Shown here in pieces: positions 37,913 to 46,523 of a DNA stretch of 64,000 bases. The translations under genes were made by a program, and so were the position numbers. The notes beneath the pieces were generated by a model. It was not told the origin of the DNA, did not search any database, and saw only the letters and a list, made by a program, of their open reading frames with translations. The stretch is from Mucilaginibacter sp. (GTDB taxonomy: Bacteria; Bacteroidota; Bacteroidia; Sphingobacteriales; Sphingobacteriaceae). The stretch covers positions 1 to 64,000 of the forward strand of contig JAQBOV010000046.1 in NCBI GenBank assembly GCA_028287895.1, in the 5' to 3' direction. Numbering within the stretch: the first letter of the stretch is position 1; every line of letters starts with the position of its first letter.

Positions 37913-40069
37913 ATGGAAGAGCAGGAAAAATATACAGCGGATAAACCCGTGAGCGCTGAAAAAGAAGACCGTTTTCAGCGTTACCCATTTTCAAAAAGAA
38001 TTGCCGATACTATTATTAATCGCTCCAGTTCGGAAAGTATTGTTTTTGGCTTGTTCGGTGCTTGGGGTGAAGGGAAATCCTCGGTGCTGAACTTTATCAG
38101 CCAGGAATTGGATAAAGCTGATCAGGTCATACAGATCCATTTGAACCCCTGGCGGTATAACGATGAAGACACCTTGCTGTATTCGTTTTTTAAAAAGATC
38201 ACGGAAGCGCTTGGCAAAACCCTGGAAACCAAAGGTGAAAAAGTGGCCGGATTTATCAAAAAATACGGAGCCTCCGGCAGCGTATTTGGCTTTGACTTTT
38301 CAGGAATCGGGAAATCGATGGCCGAAGTGGACATGGAAGACTTAAAGAACCGCGTGGATGAGTTTTTAAGCGAGAGTGCAAGTAAAATTGTGGTTTTTAT
38401 AGATGACATTGACCGTCTCGATAAACAGGAAATTTATGCACTCTTTCGCCTGGTGAAACTGACCGCCGATTTTTCCAACACAACGTATATTCTCTCTTTT
38501 GATGAAGCCATGGTGGCTGCTGCGATCGGTGAGCGGTTTGGTGCAGGCGATGTAAAGTCCGGGGCCAGTTTCCTTGAAAAGATCATACAGGTACCGCTGA
38601 ACATACCCAAAGCCCAGCCGGAAGCGCTGAAAAAGTTCTGTTTCAATTTCGTGGACAATGCATTTTACGCCAACAAGCTCGATCTGCCTAAGGAAGAGGT
38701 GCAGCGGTATGTACTGCAGTTTACTACCAATATATTGCCGCGCTTGAATACGCCGAGACTGGCCGTACGGTATGGTAACACGATTTCCTTTTCTATCCCG
38801 CTGCTGAATGGCGAAGTGAATATGATCGACCTTCTCTTGATAGAAGCAGTCAAAATATTTTTTCCGGGGCATTACGAATTTATCAAGCATAATGCCCATT
38901 ACTTCATAGGCTCTTATAAAGAAATATTTGGCAACGGCCGGGACCAGACCAAGATCGCCCAGTTGAATAAGCATTTAGACGAATTAGATAAAGAACTCCC
39001 TGCCCAGCAGCAGAGCCAGATCAGGAACCTGCTGGCTGACCTTTTCCCAGCACTGAATACAGTCTTTGGTAACTGGTACCAAAACGAAGGCGAGGAAAAT
39101 GATTGGTACCGTAACAAGAAGATCGGCTCAGCAAGATATTTCGATCGTTATTTTTCTGTTGCGGTAATCGACGGTGACATTTCAGATATCGAATTTAACG
39201 AGTTCCTGGAAGGAGTCGCAGGAAGAACCGATGAGGAAAATACCCAAAAGATCACCAAATTGATGGAGGGCAGTATTCCGGGTAACCTGATTTCCAAACT
39301 GAGAAGCCGGGAAGATAGCATCGCCTGGGAACAGGTGGAAAAACTAACCAAAGCTGTATCCAACATTTCCGAATCTTTACCTAGCAGCGGCGGCATGTTG
39401 GGTTTTGGCTTTGAGACAACCTATGGGCAGGCTGCCATTTTTATTTACCAGCTGCTGAAAAACCACAAAGATAAAGACATATTCGCTATTGCAAAAGAGC
39501 TGGTGGCTTATCCTAAAGATTTCACATTTGCCTATAACATCAATAACTGGCTGCGCAACGGTGATCGCGACGAAGACAAACTTTTTACCGCAGTTCAGTA
39601 TGATGAGTTGGCGGCGCTATTGTATAAACGAGCTGCGACCGATGCGGGTGAAGACAGTGTATTTGTTAAATTCCCGGACCATATCCATTATATCGCACCG
39701 GCATGGTCCAGCCAGGATAAAGCAGGGTTTGAAGCCTACGCTAAGACTTTTATGGATAAAGATAAATCCAATGTGCTGGCCCTGTTAAAAGCCTTTGTGC
39801 CAGTAGGTAGAAGCAATGTGCGGGAAGGAGAATATAAAGCGGATATCACCGACGGTCAGTATCGGTATATTACTTCGCTTTTTGATAAAGAGGACCTGAT
39901 GAGGCGGATAACCAAAAATTTTACTTTGGAAGAAATCACCAAAGAGAAGCCCTATTTTATTGATTTCGGAGAAAAAGAATTTACGGAGCTCAATATGGTG
40001 CGCCAGTTTCAGCGATGGTACCAGTTAGAAGTGGACAAAGCAGTACTGGATGCGGAAGCAGGTGTTTAA
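37913..40069 (+). CDS. KAP-family P-loop NTPase
   Basis: 718 residues. KAP NTPase core with Walker A GAWGEGKS (49-56) and Walker B VVFIDDIDRLD (about 160-170), and the conserved NPWRY between them. Many KAP proteins have membrane helices between the motifs; here that insert is short and only mildly hydrophobic (residues 110-125), so the protein may be soluble. The C-terminal 350 residues are helical. KAP proteins such as PifA act in phage exclusion. Paired with the HNH nuclease gene, it probably controls that nuclease. Confidence 0.85.
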   Translation: MEEQEKYTADKPVSAEKEDRFQRYPFSKRIADTIINRSSSESIVFGLFGAWGEGKSSVLNFISQELDKADQVIQIHLNPWRYNDEDTLLYSFFKKITEALGKTLETKGEKVAGFIKKYGASGSVFGFDFSGIGKSMAEVDMEDLKNRVDEFLSESASKIVVFIDDIDRLDKQEIYALFRLVKLTADFSNTTYILSFDEAMVAAAIGERFGAGDVKSGASFLEKIIQVPLNIPKAQPEALKKFCFNFVDNAFYANKLDLPKEEVQRYVLQFTTNILPRLNTPRLAVRYGNTISFSIPLLNGEVNMIDLLLIEAVKIFFPGHYEFIKHNAHYFIGSYKEIFGNGRDQTKIAQLNKHLDELDKELPAQQQSQIRNLLADLFPALNTVFGNWYQNEGEENDWYRNKKIGSARYFDRYFSVAVIDGDISDIEFNEFLEGVAGRTDEENTQKITKLMEGSIPGNLISKLRSREDSIAWEQVEKLTKAVSNISESLPSSGGMLGFGFETTYGQAAIFIYQLLKNHKDKDIFAIAKELVAYPKDFTFAYNINNWLRNGDRDEDKLFTAVQYDELAALLYKRAATDAGEDSVFVKFPDHIHYIAPAWSSQDKAGFEAYAKTFMDKDKSNVLALLKAFVPVGRSNVREGEYKADITDGQYRYITSLFDKEDLMRRITKNFTLEEITKEKPYFIDFGEKEFTELNMVRQFQRWYQLEVDKAVLDAEAGV

Positions 40070-40077
40070 TTTTCTGT

Positions 40078-40442
40078 GTGTTCTCCCGTGGGACTGATAA
40101 ATATTCTGCTGAAGATTTAAAGCGCAAGAAAATAGAAGAGGGTAAAACGGAATTGAATAGAATATGGACGCTGCATCCGGCCTATATTAAGGCAAAATAC
40201 ATTGCCGAGGAAGCCAGACAGCACAATGCATGGCTATACGACCCAATGATTAAACGCTGGTATACTCCCGAAGAATTCGTGTCGGAAACAAGCCAATTTC
40301 CTGATGACGCACAGATATTCACGAAGATACAAATAAGAAATCCCATCGACGGGACAATGCACGCTATAAACAGGTGGCCAGCATCTACGAAAAATTGCAG
40401 GCGTTTACTCAACGCCTGTTCGATTATTACAGCAAAAAGTAA
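40078..40442 (+). pseudogene. Frameshifted hypothetical gene fragment
   Basis: A clear coding stretch (DKYSAEDLKRKKIEEGKT... ending ...DGTMHAINR) runs in one frame to about 40370, then continues in the -1 frame as QVASIYEKLQAFTQRLF to a stop at 40440-40442. One indel near 40370 explains this. No start codon is convincing: the frame runs back into the KAP gene. Probably the tail of an older mobile-element gene. Family not recognised. Confidence 0.5.
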
Positions 40443-40464
40443 TACCTCGGGTGTTAAAAATATC

Positions 40465-40774
40465 GAGGCATGATACCTTCATGATACCTCAAAGACATTA
40501 GCGGATACCAAAATTAATTTTTATTTTTTATGAAACCGTTTGCTAAGTTTAACAAAATGAGGATGTTATAAAAAAATTCCAGGTATCACACCTCGATGAT
40601 TTCTCCCAAAATATTAGTCGATACCCAATGGCTAGCAATTAATCTCATTTTTTATGATACCTCTTGCTCTTCGAATGCATTATTAGCCATTCTAAGTTAA
40701 ACAAAATGAGGATGTTATAAAATATTTGAGGTATGATACCTCAATGATACCCCAAAAATATTAGTAGATATCCA
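40465..40774. repeat. Iteron-like repeats, candidate replication/control region
   Basis: Three related units of about 47 bp at about 40465-40511, 40580-40628 and 40728-40774. Each has GAGGTATgATACCTC-like palindromic DNA, ATGAT, then a run ending ATATTAGnnGATAnCCAA. Between them another segment, CTAAGTT-AACAAAATGAGG with GATGTTATAAAA, occurs twice (40543 and 40691). They lie just before the HTH_17 and VapE-like genes, so they may be binding sites for replication or excision proteins. Confidence 0.65.
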
Positions 40775-40806
40775 ACATTTGCTGTCATAACAAATCAATT
40801 AAAATT

Positions 40807-41067
40807 ATGGCAACAGAAATCATTACCAAAGTTGACCTGGATGAATTCAGGGACAACCTCTTAAAAGACATCAAATCATTATTGGACCAGCCGGAGCAAC
40901 CCCCTAAATGGCTGAAAAGCTACCAGGTAAAAAATATGTTAAAGATCTCTCCGGGAACGCTCCAAAATCTGCGGATCAACGGCACATTAAAGTATACCAA
41001 AATAGGTGGCATACTTTATTATAAGCAGGAGGACATTCAAAAGGTGCTGGAAGGCAACGCAAAATAG
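40807..41067 (+). CDS. Helix-turn-helix (HTH_17/excisionase-like) protein
   Basis: 86 residues. C-terminal MerR-like winged helix: KWLKSYQVKNMLKISPGTLQNLRINGTLKYTKIGGILYY-type pattern, the standard HTH_17 layout of Bacteroidota mobile elements. The first 30 residues form a helix (DLDEFRDNLLKDI). It follows the iteron-like repeats and precedes the VapE-like gene. It likely binds those repeats to control excision or replication. Confidence 0.85.
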   Translation: MATEIITKVDLDEFRDNLLKDIKSLLDQPEQPPKWLKSYQVKNMLKISPGTLQNLRINGTLKYTKIGGILYYKQEDIQKVLEGNAK

Positions 41068-41126
41068 CGGACGTACCTGACAGGGGGCTTAATTACAATC
41101 ATGAGATTTTTTAGCAGCAGTTTGGT

Positions 41127-42320
41127 ATGAAAAAACACAATGATGTAGTGGACTCTTCACCTTCGATAGTTAAGGTGATCAAATATTTCTCAGATCAGTA
41201 TGAGTTCAGGAAAAATATGGTATGCAGTGATATTGAGTGCCGCAAAACCGGGGAAGCAAATTTTAGAGTAGTCAATGAAAATAGCCTGTATATCGAGTTG
41301 CGTAAAGACGCAGGGATAAGAGCGTCGATCTCCGATGTATTGGTATTCCTGGGATCAGAGTATGTCGAGGAGTACGATCCCTTTGAAAGTTATTTTGAAC
41401 ATATCAAGAACCTCTACAGTTTTGACGAGCACGGAGACTATATTGATAAGCTTGCAACCTACATATCTGCCAACGATCAGCAGCGTTTTAATCTGCAATT
41501 AAAGAAGTGGCTGGTAAGAACGGTTGTATGCGCCTTAGTCCCGGAGTACTTTAATAAGCAGGCATTTATCCTGGTATCCGATATTCAAAATAGTGGGAAA
41601 ACCACTTTTAGCCGCTTTCTGGTTCCCGGCCCGTTACAAAAGTATTTTGTAGAAAATATCAGCGTCGACAAGGATAGCCTGATTGCATTGAGCTCAAATT
41701 TTATTGGCATTCTGGATGAGCTTTCCACCCTCTCCCGCTTTGAAATTAATGCGCTAAAATCTGTAATGAGTAAGCTATTAGTAAATGTCCGGCACCCTTA
41801 TGAGCGCAGATCAAAAATGACCCCGCGGCGGATCTCATTCTTTGGGTCTACCAATATGACTGAATTTCTCACCGATGAGGCAAACGTGCGGTGGTTATGC
41901 TTTGAGATCGATAAAATCGACTGGAAATATAAAAATGAGATCGATATTAATATCGTCTGGAGCCAGGCCTATTATTTGTGGAAGCAGGGATTTAAATATG
42001 ATATGACCAAAGAGGAGGTCGAGCAAAATGAATTGGCAAACGAACAGTTCAGGATCATAAGCCCGGAGATGGAACTCATTCAAAAATATTATTATCCAGG
42101 TACACCGGACGACCATGACTCAAAATATACAGCTACCGATTTTCTTGATTATTTAAGTGATAAGGTTAACGGCAGGATAAGGCTGAATAAGCTGGGTTTG
42201 GGTAAGGCATTAAAGAAGCTTGGATTTGTTTGTCATTCAGTCAGGGGGTATGGAAGCTATACTTACCCGGTTAAAATTTATTATATCAAGAATAATGATC
42301 TTACTACATTACTACAATGA
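41127..42320 (+). CDS. VapE-like (virulence-associated E) helicase/primase-type protein
   Basis: 397 residues of the VapE family, an SF3-like P-loop helicase. Walker A is VSDIQNSGKTTF (about 149-160), Walker B FIGILDELS (about 192-200), and FGSTNMTEFL is the sensor region. An N-terminal DUF-like part comes first. Such proteins start replication of integrative/mobilisable elements and satellites. It stands between the HTH_17 gene and the mobilisation genes. Confidence 0.82.
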   Translation: MKKHNDVVDSSPSIVKVIKYFSDQYEFRKNMVCSDIECRKTGEANFRVVNENSLYIELRKDAGIRASISDVLVFLGSEYVEEYDPFESYFEHIKNLYSFDEHGDYIDKLATYISANDQQRFNLQLKKWLVRTVVCALVPEYFNKQAFILVSDIQNSGKTTFSRFLVPGPLQKYFVENISVDKDSLIALSSNFIGILDELSTLSRFEINALKSVMSKLLVNVRHPYERRSKMTPRRISFFGSTNMTEFLTDEANVRWLCFEIDKIDWKYKNEIDINIVWSQAYYLWKQGFKYDMTKEEVEQNELANEQFRIISPEMELIQKYYYPGTPDDHDSKYTATDFLDYLSDKVNGRIRLNKLGLGKALKKLGFVCHSVRGYGSYTYPVKIYYIKNNDLTTLLQ

Positions 42321-42433
42321 CGTAAGATACTGGTTTGCAATGGTTTTAACTGTAGTAAGATTGAATTTATGTACTTACTACACCTTACTACAACTACTAC
42401 AAAATGTAGTAAGTGTAGTAATGTAGTAAGTAG
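42300..42433. repeat. Direct and inverted GTAGTAA repeats
   Basis: TACTACA/TGTAGTA heptamers occur about ten times in both orientations from the 3' end of the vapE-like gene into the gap, and can fold into a long stem (about 42373-42401 with 42404-42430). Likely a protein-binding array or replication/transfer structure. Confidence 0.6.
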
Positions 42434-42550
42434 CTACAAAAAAACTTTTAAAAAGATTCCGGAACTGAAAAAATGGCTAAACTGGTTTTTTTCTTTCAGC
42501 CGGCAATATGGAAGCGATAAGGAGCAAGTTTGTGTTTTTGCGATGCAAAA

Positions 42551-42616
42551 ACTCCCCGATACCTTCGGCATCAGGGCAAACTTGCCCTACATCTCCCGCT
42601 GGTCGCCTTCGGGGAA
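42551..42616. other. Candidate origin of transfer (oriT)
   Basis: A 7-bp perfect inverted repeat (AGGGCAA / TTGCCCT, 42573-42579 with 42582-42588) is followed by TACATCTCCCGCTGGTCGCC. A larger pair, CCCCGA (42554) with TCGGGG (42609), encloses it. It lies directly before the mobC and relaxase genes, the normal place for a nick site. An ORF of 96 codons covers it but reads as non-coding. Confidence 0.55.
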
Positions 42617-42645
42617 AAAACCAGATTTTTTAATTGGAAGCATCA

Positions 42646-43026
42646 ATGGAAATCAATAATAAGTATAACCCAGAAACAAAAAAACATAAAGGCGGCAGGC
42701 CCCACAAAGCCATCAAACGGAGCAGTTCGCTGGTAGTAAGACTTAATCCAACCGAGCGCCTGCTGATCGAGGGAAAAGCCAGGGAAGCAGGAATGTTCCC
42801 TACCGCCTGGTTCAGGGCAGCGGCTAAAAGAGCGCAGGTCATTCCGCGCCTGAAACCGGAAGATATGCGCATCCTGCGGATGCTGTATGGTCTAGCCAAT
42901 AATCTCAACCAGTTAACCCGGCTGGCGCACATCGAAGGCCTGCTTTCAATTCAAAGCACATGCAGGGAGATCGATGACACATTAAAATATTTAAACAGCG
43001 ATGATCGGAAAATTAATGACCGGTAA
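42646..43026 (+). CDS. MobC-like relaxosome accessory protein
   Basis: About 126 residues. A Lys-rich N-terminus, then a ribbon-helix-helix-like part (SSLVVRLNPTERLLIEGKA) and the MobC motif LYGLANNLNQLTRLAH. It binds oriT and helps the relaxase open the strands. The start is taken at ATG 42646; the frame is open to a TTG 12 bp earlier. It overlaps the relaxase gene by 26 bp. Confidence 0.85.
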   Translation: MEINNKYNPETKKHKGGRPHKAIKRSSSLVVRLNPTERLLIEGKAREAGMFPTAWFRAAAKRAQVIPRLKPEDMRILRMLYGLANNLNQLTRLAHIEGLLSIQSTCREIDDTLKYLNSDDRKINDR

Positions 43027-43957
43027 AGATTTTGGTGGGTGCTTAAGATATGTTCTCAGCAAGGAGAAGGCCGTCCTTCTGGATGCCTGCGGAATAAGGA
43101 CTGATGGCAAGAGATCCATTATCCAGGATTTTAATACCCAAAGAAAACTTAACCCCAATCTAACTATTGCAGTGGGTCATATCGCCCTAAGCTGGAGCAT
43201 GCAGGATAAGGGCAAATTAACCCCGGATCTGATGGCTCAGCGGGCAAAGGAATATATGATTAAAATGAAGATCAATAATACACAGTACCTGATCGCGCAG
43301 CACCGGGATAAGCCGCACCCGCATATCCATATCGTATATAATAGGGTTAATAATGAAGGCAAAACCATCTCCGACCAGTTCCAGAAACAGCGCAATGTAA
43401 AGGTCTGTAAAGAGTTGACACTACTGCATGGTTACTACCTTTCGCCGGGCAAGGAAAGCGTTAACAAGGGGCAGCTAAAAGGCCCGGACGGGGTGAAATA
43501 TGAGCTATATGATACCATAAGAACGGTCCTTAAACATGCCAAAAACTGGCCTTCATTGGAGCGGATGCTTAGCAAGGATGGGATAGCCATTCGGTATAAA
43601 TATAAAGGTGCGACCAGTGAGATCCAGGGTGTCAGTTTCAGTAAAAATGGAATGTCTTTCAAAGGCTCACAGATCGACCGAAGTTTAAGTTATGGCAGGA
43701 TCGATCAGCAGATAATTTTTAACCAGCAAAAAGAATTTCCGCAAAGCAGGGAAGAGGTTCAAAATATAAGCCCTGAAACTGAAATAACAGAAACGGTTTA
43801 TTTGGAGCAGGAAAGTGATCATGAAAGAATCCGGCAGGTAGTTAACGGTGTAATGGAAGAATTCTTAAGGCCATTCCGGGCAGCAATGGATCAGGATGAT
43901 GATTTATTAAGAAAAAAGAGAAGGAAAAATGAAAGATATGGAGGATACAGAAGATGA
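43001..43957 (+). CDS. Relaxase/mobilisation nuclease
   Basis: 318 residues. Relaxase domain with the three-His metal motif HPHIHIVYNRV (about 106-116) and a conserved N-terminal Tyr in LRYVLSKEKA (Tyr17), the likely nicking residue. It cuts oriT and stays bound to the 5' end during conjugative transfer. No T4SS or coupling-protein genes are in the window, so transfer needs a helper element. It overlaps genes on both sides (26 bp and 4 bp). Confidence 0.9.
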   Translation: MIGKLMTGKDFGGCLRYVLSKEKAVLLDACGIRTDGKRSIIQDFNTQRKLNPNLTIAVGHIALSWSMQDKGKLTPDLMAQRAKEYMIKMKINNTQYLIAQHRDKPHPHIHIVYNRVNNEGKTISDQFQKQRNVKVCKELTLLHGYYLSPGKESVNKGQLKGPDGVKYELYDTIRTVLKHAKNWPSLERMLSKDGIAIRYKYKGATSEIQGVSFSKNGMSFKGSQIDRSLSYGRIDQQIIFNQQKEFPQSREEVQNISPETEITETVYLEQESDHERIRQVVNGVMEEFLRPFRAAMDQDDDLLRKKRRKNERYGGYRR

Positions 43958-44469
43958 AGATCGAAGAATTAACGGACAGGCTGAATGATACCGAAGCGGT
44001 ATTAGCGCAACAGGGAAAGCGAATAAACGAGCTTGAAAACAAGGAAATCAAAATGGCGGATTATACGCCGGAATTAAAGGCAATCCACGATGAACTAAAA
44101 AATATGAATCCTGAGGCCAAGCTGGATCAGCTGATGGCAAAATTTGATAAAATTGAAAACTTGTTTGAAAATCAGCCAAAACAAGTTAACCGGCAATATC
44201 GTTTGCTGCTTTTCCCGGAAACTGACCAGGGCCAGTATTATAAGATCGTATTTGGCAGGCTAATTCCCTGGAGTATTTTTTTTATGGTGGCTACTTATTT
44301 ATTTTTTTTGGCAGAAAACGGAATTGAAGCCTGGGGCAACGTCCGGTATAATCAGCAGTCAGAGCAATGTGTCAGGGCCTGGCTTTATTTGAATGATCAT
44401 GCCAGCAAGCATATTAAGAAAGCGATGGATCAGGCCTGGGAAAAAAGTTTAGTTAGTAAAGAAAAATAA
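43954..44469 (+). CDS. Mobilisation-associated coiled-coil membrane protein
   Basis: 171 residues. A Leu/Glu/Lys heptad-rich N-terminus (about 1-75), one membrane segment (IPWSIFFMVATYLFFLA) at about 110-128 and a basic tail. Not named, but such proteins commonly follow relaxase genes in Bacteroidota mobilisable elements. It overlaps the relaxase stop by 4 bp (ATGA). Confidence 0.7.
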   Translation: MKIEELTDRLNDTEAVLAQQGKRINELENKEIKMADYTPELKAIHDELKNMNPEAKLDQLMAKFDKIENLFENQPKQVNRQYRLLLFPETDQGQYYKIVFGRLIPWSIFFMVATYLFFLAENGIEAWGNVRYNQQSEQCVRAWLYLNDHASKHIKKAMDQAWEKSLVSKEK

Positions 44470-44510
44470 TAATTATCTATGGTAATAACATCGCAGTTGG
44501 GACAAGACTA

Positions 44511-45413
44511 TCATTTAAACAATGTTCGATAGCTTTCTTTCATCTTACGAGCATTATCATAAAAGGAATAAGTTAAATCTTTGAATTGATTGCAATAAGA
44601 TTCTATCAAATTTTTTTGATTTTGGTATCTTAACGAACATTCCAATAATGCCTGATTTAATTCTACCGGTTGTAAGAGTTGAAAATATGTTTTATTAATA
44701 TCTATATTATTTTTACTAAGAGCCAACAATGGTTGTACAAAATAATCATTGGTTATTTTCGAGTTTGTAAAATTCTCTTGTCCACGATACGTCATAATAA
44801 TTTCTTCTATTGACCTAAAATAGGTTGCTAAATCAGGTTGGATAGCTCTTGCATATAAAGTTATTTTGATATTCTCAACAGTGGGTTGGGCTCTTCCTAA
44901 AGCTCTATTCCGGGATTCATTTGCCTCGATATTTAATTCCATGAATTTTTGGGCTTCAGCAAATGAATCCTTGTGAAAAAGATTCAGAAATTCGATGGTT
45001 GCCCAAACATTATTAAAAGCAATCCTTATCATTTTGCGATTGCGAAATCGTATATTTTCTATACCATTAAATACGGCATTATAGAGATTCTTATATCCTA
45101 ATTGATTGAAAATTCCCACAGCAGAAATTGACTTGGCAGAAAAATTGAATGAGCCATTGTGTTCTATAATTAATTGCTGACTGTATAATTCATATCCGAT
45201 GGCCTGTTTATATATCCCCCGAATTAAGTTGAATAAATTTAACTTTAAAAGCTTACGATGATTTCTTCTATCCAAATAGCCTCCAACCGCCTTAAATATT
45301 ACCGTAATTAATATACCCGCTGAAAAAGTAAAAATTGTAACTAAGATATTAGCAACGGCATCTGTCCCTATACCAAATGTTCTATGTAAAAATTCGATAA
45401 CTTTTAGAATCAT
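44511..45413 (-). CDS. Hypothetical protein with N-terminal membrane helix
   Basis: 300 residues: one hydrophobic segment (about 19-42, VANILVTIFTFSAGILITVIF) followed by a basic stretch and a long helical, cytosolic-looking domain. Not recognised. It lies between the mobilisation genes and two other small membrane/HTH genes, all on the minus strand, so it may belong to an accessory defence set. Confidence 0.6.
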   Translation of the reverse strand: MILKVIEFLHRTFGIGTDAVANILVTIFTFSAGILITVIFKAVGGYLDRRNHRKLLKLNLFNLIRGIYKQAIGYELYSQQLIIEHNGSFNFSAKSISAVGIFNQLGYKNLYNAVFNGIENIRFRNRKMIRIAFNNVWATIEFLNLFHKDSFAEAQKFMELNIEANESRNRALGRAQPTVENIKITLYARAIQPDLATYFRSIEEIIMTYRGQENFTNSKITNDYFVQPLLALSKNNIDINKTYFQLLQPVELNQALLECSLRYQNQKNLIESYCNQFKDLTYSFYDNARKMKESYRTLFK

Positions 45414-45453
45414 CTGTTTTCTAAATCAATTAGTATTTATATTAAAGGATTTT

Positions 45454-45575
45454 ATGAATAAGCGTAAAAAAAGATTTCAAAAGAAGATAAAGAATATGCT
45501 CTAAAGTTACTTCAAATTTCAATTGATGGTTGGACAAAGCTTGTAGAAAATAATTCTAAAAAAAAGTCTCTTTAA
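45454..45575 (+). pseudogene. Small gene broken in a 7-A run
   Basis: ATG at 45454 reads MNKRKKR then stops. With one extra A in the run at 45466-45472 the frame becomes MNKRKKKISKEDKEYALKLL and goes on through WTKLVENN to a stop at 45573. The coding look of the second part suggests a real gene with an indel, slippage or read error. Confidence 0.35.
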
Positions 45576-45683
45576 GTCTGTAATATACATCGCAAGTTTT
45601 AACTGTATATAAAATTCATTTTTCCCTTCCACCATATTGATAATTTCTTTATTAAGCATATCTATGCGAGAGGTTGGGACAAA

Positions 45684-45959
45684 TTAAATCAATTGTAGAA
45701 TAAATCCTAACGCAAATAAAAGATACCCAATCGTATTAATGATTTGAGATTGTGTTTTGGCTTTAGTAAATTCTTTACCCAACTCTTTAATTTTTGGAAC
45801 AACTGCTCCTTGTCCGTAGGTTCCATAAGTAGGCGTAACTATGTCAACAAATTTGGTCATCACATCTATTACTTTGTTTGAGCCAACAATAAGAACTATT
45901 GCACCAATAGTATTTAATATGAGTCCTAATTTTGATAATGTTAACCAGTAAGCATTCAT
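45684..45959 (-). CDS. Small two-TM protein, 91 aa
   Basis: Two clear membrane segments, about 8-26 (LGLILNTIGAIVLIVGS) and about 74-90 (IGYLLFALGFILQLI), with a polar loop containing TYGTYGQG. Not recognised. Small 2-TM proteins can be pore-type effectors in defence islands, but there is no partner sensor directly coupled here. Confidence 0.5.
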   Translation of the reverse strand: MNAYWLTLSKLGLILNTIGAIVLIVGSNKVIDVMTKFVDIVTPTYGTYGQGAVVPKIKELGKEFTKAKTQSQIINTIGYLLFALGFILQLI

Positions 45960-46027
45960 TTTTTAAGATGCATTGTATTTATAGTAAAGATTTTTATGAA
46001 AAAAGATAAAAAAGGGGTGTCAATACC

Positions 46028-46420
46028 TTATCTATTTTGTTTAAGTAGTTCTACTTTTTCTTGTTCACTTTTTAACAAGCGTTCAAGTAGAGAAACCTTT
46101 TCATCATAAAGTTCTACAATTTTATCAATTGGATTGAACGTAGGATAATAGAATACGGATGCTGCCTGATCATGGTTGTTTACTGTACTAGCAATGATAT
46201 TAATGGCAGCTTCTTCGCTAAATCTTTTAATAGCTTCCGAAGGAACACCCAAAACTTTAGCAATTTTCTCTAAAATTTCATCTTCAATAGTTTCGCTTTG
46301 CTCAATCTTAGAAACAGCTTGTTGGCTTATACCCAATTCAAGCGCAAGATGCTCTTGTTTAATACCTCTGAGGTCGCGAATTCGACTGATTTTTCTTCCG
46401 ATGTGTAAGGTCTCTGCCAT
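46028..46420 (-). CDS. XRE-family transcriptional regulator
   Basis: 130 residues. N-terminal Cro/C1-type HTH (residues 8-62) with IKQEHLALELGISQQAVSKIEQ as recognition region. C-terminal half has a helical/coiled tail (EKVSLLERLLKSEQEKVELL). It is divergent from the HEPN gene across a 103-bp gap and likely controls one or both. A TACATTTG -7-like element lies right before its ATG. Confidence 0.85.
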   Translation of the reverse strand: MAETLHIGRKISRIRDLRGIKQEHLALELGISQQAVSKIEQSETIEDEILEKIAKVLGVPSEAIKRFSEEAAINIIASTVNNHDQAASVFYYPTFNPIDKIVELYDEKVSLLERLLKSEQEKVELLKQNR

Positions 46421-46523
46421 AGGTCAAATGTATTGTTAAAACGTAAAGGTAACAAACAACTCTTTAATTGTAAAGTACAACCTACTATGGTTCGGTACGC
46501 TGGATTGGTGAATTTATTTTGTT

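Noticed and set aside
38366..38974. 202-aa minus-strand ORF in the KAP gene
   Set aside because: Shadow; the KAP motifs on the plus strand cover the same bases.
40465..40774. CRISPR-like appearance of the three 47-bp units
   Set aside because: Only three diverged units with gaps of about 70 and 100 bp, no constant spacer length, and no cas genes in the window.
42369..42659. 96-aa ORF over the oriT candidate
   Set aside because: Its first part is made of the GTAGTAA repeats and the rest of the inverted repeat region; it overlaps mobC's start and has low-complexity Thr/Ser runs. Read as non-coding transfer DNA.
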